Source of the DNA: JANOZM01 sp031429355
GTDB taxonomy: Bacteria; Pseudomonadota; Gammaproteobacteria; Burkholderiales; Burkholderiaceae_E
Assembly: GCA_031429355.1 (NCBI GenBank)
Contig: JANOZM010000022.1
Location: forward strand, 1 to 38,829
Reading direction: 5' to 3'
Length of the DNA: 38,829 nucleotides
Shown: piece after piece, positions 32,341-38,829 of the stretch
Layout of the letters: each line of letters begins with the position of its first letter
Position numbering within the stretch: position 1 is the first letter of the stretch
Made by a program: the position numbers and the translations under genes
The notes under the pieces: generated by a model
The model's database searches: none
Told to the model about the DNA's origin: nothing
The model's input: the letters and a program-made list of their open reading frames with translations, nothing else

Positions 32341-33862
32341 AGGCAAAGATCAACGGTCGCTAAGGCGACAAAAACTCAAGCCTTCGGCTTGGACCGACTT
32401 ATGGACGACCAACGATAGCCCACAAGTTAACAATGAAATTTTCAGCAAAGAAAAAAGACTGCGTCTTGATCGCGGCTCATTGTTTGGCGAGATTCTTGAC
32501 TTTATGTTGGCGCCCCTACTACTACTTTGGCCGCTTTCGATAGCATTAACTTTTCTAGTGGCAAGGTCATTAGCGGATGCGCCGTTCGATCAATCCTTAG
32601 ATGACCGGATCAATGCAATTTCGCAGCAAATCAAGCCTACGCGAGATCGAGTGGCGGTGAACTTACCCGCACCAGCTAGGCAAATTTTACAAACTGATCA
32701 AGAAGACGAAGTTTATTTTCAAGTGTTGGATCAGTATGGCGCGTTAATTGCCGGAGATGGTTTTTTAACCCCACCTAGTTTGTATGACTTTCCGCAAGAA
32801 GGTCGTACACAATTTCGAAATGAAGTAGTACGCGGAACTGAATTACGCGTTGCCTACTTGTTTGCCGACTTTACGGATAAGGGCCAAGGCACCTACATTA
32901 TCCAAGTGGGCGAGACGATGAACAAGCGAGCTGCACTCGCCAATGAAATCGTCAAGGGCGTTATTCTTCCGCAGTTTTTTATTCTTCCGCTTTCTGTGCT
33001 GTTAGTTTGGATCGGTTTAAAGCGCGGTCTGAGTCCAATTACGGCTTTAAGAGATCAAATTCGCCAACGTGAACAAAACGATATGTCGCCCATTGGTGAT
33101 AGCAAAGTCCCAGAAGAAATTGCACCGGTTATCGACTCATTTAATGAATTGCTGGGCCGTTTGCAAGGCTCGATGCGAACCCAACAACGTTTTATTGCCG
33201 ATGCGGCTCATCAAATGAAAACGCCGCTAGCCGGGCTACAAACCCAAGCCGAGCTTGCCTTACGCCAAACCGAAACGGAAGAACAACGCGCTACCCTAAA
33301 GCAGCTCTCTCGCTCAGCGCAGCGCACCGCCCGCCTCGTAACCCAATTGCTGGCACTAGCCCGCGCCGAGCATCACCGCGCAACCTTGCCGTTTAACAAG
33401 GTAAACCTAACTGAGTTGGCGAGACAAGCTTCATCTGAATGGGTCAATGCTGCATTGAATAAAGATATCGACATGGGCTTTGAGGCAACAACTGAGCCGA
33501 AGTTTATAAACGGGCAATCGATCGTACTGCGCGAGATGATGAATAACATTATCGACAACGCAATTCGCTATACGCCTCGCCAAGGAACCATTACCGTTAG
33601 GGTGTTTGGATCGACAATTGGAGGAATACGCTTCGAAGTCGAAGATAACGGCCCAGGGATTCCCAAAGCAGATCAAGCTTTGGTATTTGATCGCTTTTAC
33701 AGAGTGATGGGCGATGAATCCGATGGCAGCGGGCTTGGTCTTGCGATTGTTAAAGAAATTGCTGATCAACATGACGCTGAAATTAAGCTGTACTCGCACC
33801 AACACAATAACCCCGACCGAATGCCGCACGGAACAAAAATCGCTGTGATTTTTCTGGAGTGA
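32333..33862 (+). CDS. Sensor histidine kinase (TctE/QseC-like)
   Basis: A 509-aa membrane kinase. A first membrane segment lies at about 57-79 (FMLAPLLLLWPLSIALTFLV), a periplasmic sensor of about 130 residues follows, and a second membrane segment comes near 210. The phosphoacceptor is H293 in DAAHQMKTPLAGLQTQ. Kinase boxes N (NIIDNAIRYTPRQG), G1 (VEDNGPGIP) and G2 (GSGLGLAIV) are all present. The periplasmic part fits the 2CSK_N type of TctE, which senses tricarboxylates. The 56-residue cytoplasmic lead before the first segment is longer than I expect for TctE. No tct transport genes are adjacent, so the target is unknown. Confidence 0.94.
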   Translation: MNEGKDQRSLRRQKLKPSAWTDLWTTNDSPQVNNEIFSKEKRLRLDRGSLFGEILDFMLAPLLLLWPLSIALTFLVARSLADAPFDQSLDDRINAISQQIKPTRDRVAVNLPAPARQILQTDQEDEVYFQVLDQYGALIAGDGFLTPPSLYDFPQEGRTQFRNEVVRGTELRVAYLFADFTDKGQGTYIIQVGETMNKRAALANEIVKGVILPQFFILPLSVLLVWIGLKRGLSPITALRDQIRQREQNDMSPIGDSKVPEEIAPVIDSFNELLGRLQGSMRTQQRFIADAAHQMKTPLAGLQTQAELALRQTETEEQRATLKQLSRSAQRTARLVTQLLALARAEHHRATLPFNKVNLTELARQASSEWVNAALNKDIDMGFEATTEPKFINGQSIVLREMMNNIIDNAIRYTPRQGTITVRVFGSTIGGIRFEVEDNGPGIPKADQALVFDRFYRVMGDESDGSGLGLAIVKEIADQHDAEIKLYSHQHNNPDRMPHGTKIAVIFLE

Positions 33863-33864
33863 TA

Positions 33865-33870
33865 TATACT
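33865..33870 (+). promoter_or_regulatory. Possible -10 box of the tRNA gene
   Basis: TATACT ends ten bases before the tRNA begins, a suitable place for a tRNA promoter. The -35 position falls within the end of the kinase gene and is poor, so the tRNA may instead be read from upstream. Confidence 0.35.
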
Positions 33871-33880
33871 CCGGCTCCTT

Positions 33881-33957
<77 letters not shown>

Positions 33958-33962
33958 GTTTT

Positions 33963-33995
33963 AAAAAAGCCTCGCTCTTGTGCGAGGCTTTTGCT
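33963..33995 (+). terminator. Rho-independent terminator after the tRNA
   Basis: GCCTCGC (33969-33975) pairs perfectly with GCGAGGC (33982-33988) around a six-base loop, followed by TTTTGCTTT. It ends the kinase/tRNA transcript. Confidence 0.88.
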
Positions 33996-34099
33996 TTCTA
34001 GGTCCCCATTTTCGACCATTCATCCTCCATAGTCGCAAGGATCAAACACCAGATGCACCGTAAATGCTTGCCAAGAATAAATTGGGTTACAGTTTGGAA

Positions 34100-34501
34100 A
34101 TGAAGACTTTTTTTTCAAGATTATCAATAACCGCATGCCTTTTTTTGAAAACGGCGGCGTTTGCTTTGGTACTTGCCCTGCTTGAAACCAATACCGCTCA
34201 AGCACAACTTATTAACCGCCAATTCCCGCCAAATTCTGAATTAGCTTACCTAAGCGTTCTGCAATTTCCCGATGTCATCGTAAATCGCAAAGCTGACCGA
34301 CTTAGCCAAGGCTCGTTAATTCGTGATCAAAATAATCGCATCGTTTTATCAGGCACTTTGCAAGGCGAATATCTTGTGGTTTATACACGCGGCATTGCCG
34401 ACGAAATTAATTTAGTTTGGATTCTGCGTGAAGACGAAGTGGCACGTGAACGCGAGCGAATGAAACAAAAACGTGCTGCCGAGCGCGAAGCCGCGCGCTA
34501 A
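34100..34501 (+). CDS. Small secreted protein of unknown function
   Basis: 133 aa from ATG 34100; an ATG at 34064 would add 12 polar residues before the signal and is less likely. The N-terminus MKTFFSRLSITACLFLKTAA leads into a hydrophobic core and NTAQAQLINR, with likely cleavage after AQA. The mature part is about 95 residues of mixed strand (SELAYLSVLQFPDVIVNRKA, GTLQGEYLVVYTRG) and ends in a strongly charged helix of Glu, Arg and Lys (DEVARERERMKQKRAAERE). I do not recognise a family. It precedes miaB by 13 bases and may be co-transcribed. Confidence 0.75.
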   Translation: MKTFFSRLSITACLFLKTAAFALVLALLETNTAQAQLINRQFPPNSELAYLSVLQFPDVIVNRKADRLSQGSLIRDQNNRIVLSGTLQGEYLVVYTRGIADEINLVWILREDEVARERERMKQKRAAEREAAR

Positions 34502-34514
34502 AGAGTAATTTTTT

Positions 34515-35867
34515 ATGACTAGCAAGCTGTTCATCAAAACATTTGGCTGCCAAATGAATGAGTACGATTCGAACAAAATGATCGACGTACTGCATGCCTC
34601 TGAAGGTAGCGAAGTAACTACCGCCGTCGAAGATGCTGACATTGTTATTTTTAACACTTGCTCGGTTCGCGAAAAAGCCCAAGAAAAAGTGTTTTCCGAT
34701 TTAGGTCGGATTCGCGAACTAAAGCTAGAAAATCCAAATTTAATCATTGCTGTTGGTGGTTGCGTTGCTAGCCAAGAAGGTGCGGCCATCGTTAAACGTG
34801 CGCCGTATGTTGACTTAGTGTTTGGCCCACAAACTTTGCATCGCCTGCCGCAAATGATTGCTAAGCGTCGGGTTACTGGTCGACCACAAGTCGACATTTC
34901 GTTTCCCGAAATTGAAAAGTTTGATGCTTTACCGCCACCAAAAGTAGATGGGCCAACCGCCTTCGTTTCGATCATGGAAGGTTGCAGCAAGTACTGCAGT
35001 TTTTGCGTGGTGCCGTACACACGTGGCGAAGAAGTTTCACGCCCGGTTGAAGATGTCCTCACCGAGATTGCCGTCTTGGCTAACAAAGGCGTTAGCGAAG
35101 TAACCTTACTTGGGCAAAACGTAAACGCGTATCAAGGCAAGTTACCCGGCATGGATGACCCGCTTGATTTTGCAGGATTGTTAGAACTCGTTAACGACGT
35201 ACCAGGAATTGAGCGGATACGCTTTACGACTTCGCATCCAAAAGAATTTACGCAGCGCTTAATTGATGCCTACGCCAAGTTACCAAAGTTGGTCGATCAT
35301 TTGCACTTGCCGGTACAAGCCGGTTCTGATCGGGTGCTGATGGCAATGAAACGTGGCTATACAGCATTGGAATTTAAATCAATTATTCGCAAGCTGAAGC
35401 AAGTACGTCCTAACCTAACCTTAACTTCTGATTTTATTGTGGGCTTCCCTGGCGAAACTGATAGTGATTTTGAAAAAACGATCGCTCTCATTGAAGATTT
35501 AGGTTTCGATAATTCGTTTTCATTTATTTACAGCCCGCGCCCGGGAACTCCGGCAGCGGGACTGGATGACGACACTCCCCAAGCAACTAAGCTGGCTCGG
35601 CTACAGCGATTGCAATTGCTAATTAATACGCAAATGCGTCAACTCAGTTTATCAATGGTCGGGCGAGTGGAAGCGGTATTAATTGAAGGTCTGGCAAAAA
35701 AATCATCCACTGAAATTGCTGGGCGCACCTCGAATAATCGCATGGTCAATATTGCCTTGCCCGCATCACGTCAAGTACAAGACATGGTGGGTAAGATTGT
35801 TAACGTACGAATCACCGAAAGCATGGCGCATTCATTACGCGGTGAACTTGTTGCGCTTAAAGACTAG
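34515..35867 (+). CDS. miaB: tRNA-2-methylthio-N6-isopentenyladenosine synthase MiaB
   Basis: A 450-aa methylthiotransferase. The N-terminal UPF0004 domain carries the auxiliary-cluster cysteines C12 (KTFGCQMNEYDS), C49 (FNTCSVRE) and C83 (GGCVAS). The radical-SAM motif C157-x3-C161-x2-C164 lies in GCSKYCSFCVVPYTRG. A TRAM domain closes the protein. It adds a methylthio group to i6A37 of tRNAs that read UNN codons. The gene overlaps the next reading frame, so downstream expression is coupled to it. Confidence 0.97.
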   Translation: MTSKLFIKTFGCQMNEYDSNKMIDVLHASEGSEVTTAVEDADIVIFNTCSVREKAQEKVFSDLGRIRELKLENPNLIIAVGGCVASQEGAAIVKRAPYVDLVFGPQTLHRLPQMIAKRRVTGRPQVDISFPEIEKFDALPPPKVDGPTAFVSIMEGCSKYCSFCVVPYTRGEEVSRPVEDVLTEIAVLANKGVSEVTLLGQNVNAYQGKLPGMDDPLDFAGLLELVNDVPGIERIRFTTSHPKEFTQRLIDAYAKLPKLVDHLHLPVQAGSDRVLMAMKRGYTALEFKSIIRKLKQVRPNLTLTSDFIVGFPGETDSDFEKTIALIEDLGFDNSFSFIYSPRPGTPAAGLDDDTPQATKLARLQRLQLLINTQMRQLSLSMVGRVEAVLIEGLAKKSSTEIAGRTSNNRMVNIALPASRQVQDMVGKIVNVRITESMAHSLRGELVALKD

Positions 35868-37248
35868 CTCGGCCATGGGTTTGTTGGCCTGCTTGCTGCT
35901 GGGGTTAATTGCTATTGTTAGCCCCGATGCATTGGCGCAATCGACACCAACAAGCGGTCCAACAGCTACTAATACGCAACCGGTTGAATCTCTTAACGAA
36001 CTGCTCGATTACGCGCAGCGCCTGCTAAACAATAAGCTGCCCGGTGAAGCCTACACGCGATTAAATAAAAATTTGGAGCGCTTTGCCGGCGAAACCCGAT
36101 TTGATTACCTTTTAGGAATTAGCGCTTTAGATTCGGGTCGTCCGGGGCAAGCGGTTTTTGCTTTAGAGCGTGTCGTAGCCAATGACCCAAAGAATGCACC
36201 TGCGCGAGCCGAATTAGCACGAGCACTGTTTACTTTACGCGAGCTTGATGCTGCAAAACGCGAATTTAGTGACGTTAAAATTAGTAATCCTCCGAGCGCC
36301 GTGAGCGCTTCAATTGATCGTTACTTAGATGCAATTAAAGGGCTATCCGAACAACGGGCCGCGCAACAAACATCGGCGTTAACGTTCACGGGCGATCTTG
36401 GTTTTAGTTACGACAGCAATATCAATTCTGGCTCCGCACAATCCGAGTGGTTGCTGGCCGACGGCGGGCGATTAATCCCTACGGATGCCTCTTTAGGGCA
36501 ATCCGCTTGGTCCGCTCGATTAGCGGGCGGTCTTGAATACCAAACCAAGCTTAATTCGGACATTACGGCATTCGCACAGGCAGGATTTAACGCGCGCAAG
36601 GCATTCGTCGGCTCAAAGCTGTCGTTCGTCACGGTGGATACCGCTGCGGGTGTCGCTTATACGAGACAATCAGGTGTGTGGACAGTAGCGATCAATGCTG
36701 GCCACGCGCAGGTCAATCAAACCAGCCTGCGCAACGTCATCGGAACTTCCGTTCAATGGCAACGATCAATTTCGAAAACTGAAAAAGCAGGTTTGTTTAT
36801 CCAAATGTTTAATTTACGCTTTCCTAATTCTGCTACGCAAAACGCTCAACGCGTTGTGTTCGGTGGAACGGCTGCGCGTGAAGCAAATAATGGAGTCGTT
36901 TTTGTGGGTGCTCTTAGTTTTAATAGCGAGCGTTCGAAAACGAATAGCCCTGAGTTTAGTTTTACTGCTCCTAATGTCCGCGTGTTGGCCGAATGGCCGT
37001 TATCGAATCAGTGGCGTGCTTTTGCTGGCGCCACGATCGAGCAACGCAAATACAAAGGCGTGCAAGAGTTGTTTAGTGGCCTCGTGCGCCGCGACACCGA
37101 AATTGATTTAAAGCTATCCGGGGAAAAGCAAATTTCAAATGCGCTGACCCTAGTACCGAGCATTGGCTACACGCATAATGCTTCGACCCTTGGACCTAAC
37201 GACTATCGACGCACCCAAATTGGCTTGAGCTTTAAGTATCGCCACTAA
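35842..37248 (+). CDS. TPR plus outer-membrane beta-barrel protein, surface lipoprotein assembly modifier-like
   Basis: About 468 aa from a GTG at 35842, chosen because it gives the signal peptide a basic start (NLLRLKTSS) before ACLLLGLIAIVSPDALAQ; the ATG at 35875 would leave no charge there. Either start has a poor ribosome site. Residues 50-165 are helical TPR-type repeats (LLDYAQRLLNNKLPGEAYTR, GQAVFALERVVANDPKNAPA). From about 180 to the end, alternating aromatic strands start with LTFTGDLGFSYDSNINSGS and end with TQIGLSFKYRH, as in DUF560/Slam outer-membrane barrels. Slam proteins move lipoproteins to the cell surface; here the partner may be the FecR-domain protein encoded two bases on. 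The role is inferred. Confidence 0.75.
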   Translation: MNLLRLKTSSAMGLLACLLLGLIAIVSPDALAQSTPTSGPTATNTQPVESLNELLDYAQRLLNNKLPGEAYTRLNKNLERFAGETRFDYLLGISALDSGRPGQAVFALERVVANDPKNAPARAELARALFTLRELDAAKREFSDVKISNPPSAVSASIDRYLDAIKGLSEQRAAQQTSALTFTGDLGFSYDSNINSGSAQSEWLLADGGRLIPTDASLGQSAWSARLAGGLEYQTKLNSDITAFAQAGFNARKAFVGSKLSFVTVDTAAGVAYTRQSGVWTVAINAGHAQVNQTSLRNVIGTSVQWQRSISKTEKAGLFIQMFNLRFPNSATQNAQRVVFGGTAAREANNGVVFVGALSFNSERSKTNSPEFSFTAPNVRVLAEWPLSNQWRAFAGATIEQRKYKGVQELFSGLVRRDTEIDLKLSGEKQISNALTLVPSIGYTHNASTLGPNDYRRTQIGLSFKYRH

Positions 37249-37250
37249 CC

Positions 37251-38829
37251 GTGCGCGCGCTCGCCCAACACCTTGGCTTTGTTAAGTCTGGTTTTAGCGC
37301 GCTATTACTTACTGCTTTACTGCTCGGACTCGCTTCGCAAAGTGTGGCACAAACAGCGCCAGTAAAAGTTGAAAAAATTCAAGCCGGTAAAGTTTTGTTT
37401 GCAACCGGTCAAGTTAGCGTTGAGCGAGGCGATGTAAAACCGCCTATTGCTGCACCGTTAAAAAGCCAAGAGCTAATTCACAGTGGCGATATTATCGTGA
37501 CCGGTGTAGATGGACGCACCCAACTACAATTTACCGACGGCGGATTGTTTAGTTTGCAACCAAACACTCGTTTCAAAGTGGCTGAATATTTATTTAATGC
37601 TAAGCAACAGCGCGGCTTTTTCTCACTAATTAAAGGCGCAATTAGAACTTCGTCTGGAGCCATCGGCAAGCGCTCTGCAGATGATTATAAAGTTGATACG
37701 CCAAGTGGCACCGTTGGCATTCGTGGCACCGAATATATAGCACAAGAAACTGTGTGCGATCCAGTTTGCGCACCCGGTCAAACAGCTGGTTTACGCGTCC
37801 AAGTTTCGGAGGGTAAAGTTGTTGTAACCAACCAAGCCGGATCGGTTGAAGTTTCTGCTGGAAACGGTGTCTACGTAAGCGGCATCAACGCCACGCCAAT
37901 AACGTTAGAAACACCAATTGTCTGGACCTCGACACGACCTGTTTATGGATATGAGTCGAGTGGACAAGTAGCTTCGAATCAAACTGGAAATCAGACATCA
38001 AATAATGCAGTGGCAGTTGTTGATTCAGTTTCAAATAACCGTGTTGCGCAGGTAATCAATGCAAACGCCAACACGAATCCAAGCTCCAACGAGAATGCAA
38101 GCTCCAGCGATATTAACGCTGAGGAAATTGCCTCCGGGGTTTTAACGAATTCGAATGAAACCCCTTTGCTACTTGCGGGTGCACTGGCGCGCTTGGGCGA
38201 GCCAACAACGCGAGACGCACCGCCCCCTCCAAAAGGGAACTTATCCAAAGGCGAAACAGCGGCCTTTGCTAACGCTGTTGCGAATCAAACAACCCTACCC
38301 AAAAAGCCAACTGCAATATCAGGAGCAGCCAATAGAGTTTCTGTCGAAGCAACTAAAGAAAATGTCGGCGAACAAAATAGTGACGCACTTGCTGCGATGG
38401 CACCTTCTGCAAATCAAAAAGACTTAGTGACAAACACTGTTAAGTCTAATGCTTCAAGCCAATTTGAAGATTGGATTTTAAGTGGTGCCTCCAATACCGA
38501 AGCGGCTTTGTGGAACGACGGCAATGCGGCTCGTTTAGTAAATTCAGAGTCCACCAGGCCGGTTTTAGTTGCTGCTCTTAACACTTCAAATGCAGCTGCG
38601 ACTGCTGTGCAAAACGGATCACAAAATACAGCTGGTAATTCAGGAACTAATGTCTTGAACGGAGGCACAACGCAGCCAAGCATTGGGACCATTCTAAGCA
38701 ATACTGTATCGTCGAACGGCACTGGCTCAACAGGCACTGGCTCAACAGGCACTGGCTCAACAGGCACTGGCTCAACAGGCACTGGCTCAACAGGCACTGG
38801 CTCAACAGGCACTGGCTCGACAGGCACTG
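37251..38829 (+). CDS. FecR-domain secreted protein with C-terminal GTGST repeat (3' end off the window)
   Basis: At least 526 codons are open from GTG 37251 to the end of the window. The signal has a basic start, then LLLTALLLGLASQSVAQ, cleaved near residue 40. Residues about 60-190 are a FecR periplasmic domain: HSGDIIVTGVDGRTQLQFTD, RTSSGAIG and TPSGTVGIRGTEYIAQ. A low-complexity region rich in Asn, Ser, Ala and Thr follows (about 235-485). From residue 490 seven complete GTGST repeats and part of an eighth are visible. No stop is reached. It lies two bases after the barrel-protein gene, so the two are co-translated. FecR domains here may bind peptidoglycan or signal to a partner; function unknown. 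Confidence 0.8.
   Translation, partial: MRALAQHLGFVKSGFSALLLTALLLGLASQSVAQTAPVKVEKIQAGKVLFATGQVSVERGDVKPPIAAPLKSQELIHSGDIIVTGVDGRTQLQFTDGGLFSLQPNTRFKVAEYLFNAKQQRGFFSLIKGAIRTSSGAIGKRSADDYKVDTPSGTVGIRGTEYIAQETVCDPVCAPGQTAGLRVQVSEGKVVVTNQAGSVEVSAGNGVYVSGINATPITLETPIVWTSTRPVYGYESSGQVASNQTGNQTSNNAVAVVDSVSNNRVAQVINANANTNPSSNENASSSDINAEEIASGVLTNSNETPLLLAGALARLGEPTTRDAPPPPKGNLSKGETAAFANAVANQTTLPKKPTAISGAANRVSVEATKENVGEQNSDALAAMAPSANQKDLVTNTVKSNASSQFEDWILSGASNTEAALWNDGNAARLVNSESTRPVLVAALNTSNAAATAVQNGSQNTAGNSGTNVLNGGTTQPSIGTILSNTVSSNGTGSTGTGSTGTGSTGTGSTGTGSTGTGSTGTGSTGT
38718..38829 (+). repeat. 15-bp tandem repeat (GGCACTGGCTCAACA) at the contig end
   Basis: Seven full units run 38718-38822 and seven bases of an eighth follow. 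The first six are identical; the seventh differs by one base (TCGACA for TCAACA). Each unit encodes GTGST in the FecR-domain frame. Near-identical units indicate recent expansion or copying. The window stopping inside the repeat suggests the assembly broke here. Confidence 0.95.

Noticed and set aside
38414..38827. Minus-strand ORF with a VEPVP-type repeat
   Set aside because: It is the complement of the GTGST repeat in the FecR-domain gene, which has a signal peptide and FecR domain in the other strand; the repeat simply stays open in several frames.
38718..38829. CRISPR array
   Set aside because: The units are 15 bp with no spacers and lie inside an open reading frame; it is a coding tandem repeat.

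Overview
The window looks like one contig of a Betaproteobacterium, most likely Burkholderiales. Reasons are the Bug-type tripartite tricarboxylate receptor, the TctD/TctE-like two-component pair, the fused MFS transporter-PlsC acyltransferase, the 'type 2' PyrF, the PEP-CTERM-like protease tail and the style of the aromatic catabolic operon. By eye the GC content is moderate to low for that order. Both ends cut genes: a groEL 3' end on the left and a FecR-domain gene on the right that runs out inside a 15-bp tandem repeat.

Layout. (1) 1-1945: the groEL end, which appears to lack about 40 conserved residues before its GGM tail, a terminator, an AT-rich spacer, and a two-gene module of a winged-helix regulator and an AbiEii/MenT-like nucleotidyltransferase, resembling a toxin-antitoxin or phage-defence unit. 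(2) 2027-4484: an MFS exporter and a secreted protein of unknown role. (3) 4518-10784: a divergent hydroxy-acid/glyoxylate locus. A GntR/FCD regulator and a large YdiJ-like FAD/Fe-S dehydrogenase lie leftward, a serine-glyoxylate-type aminotransferase and a Bug receptor rightward, and two TTTTGTATACAAAA-like palindromes sit between them. (4) 10884-14315: a lipoprotein, a LysR regulator, an SRPBCC protein, a LysE exporter and a YbjQ protein.

(5) 14290-27081, all on the minus strand: fifteen genes with overlaps or short gaps that look like one catabolic operon. In transcription order they are a Rieske ferredoxin, ABC ATPase, ABC solute-binding protein, ABC permease, SDR, cupin, alpha/beta hydrolase, IclR regulator, ThDP enzyme, aldehyde dehydrogenase, extradiol-type VOC dioxygenase, two small proteins of unknown role, a Rieske oxygenase and an Asp/Glu racemase-like protein. 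Together they could import an aromatic or related substrate, hydroxylate it, cleave the ring, hydrolyse and decarboxylate the product and oxidise the aldehyde. I do not recognise the set as a named pathway. It is the strongest candidate here for an undescribed system.

(6) 27245-38829: a PEP-CTERM-like trypsin-family protease, the MFS-acyltransferase fusion, pyrF, a TctD/TctE-like two-component system, a tRNA with CAT anticodon, a small secreted protein, miaB, a TPR/beta-barrel protein resembling surface lipoprotein assembly modifiers, and the truncated FecR-domain protein with a GTGST repeat. Function calls rest on motifs read by eye; no database search or alignment was run.
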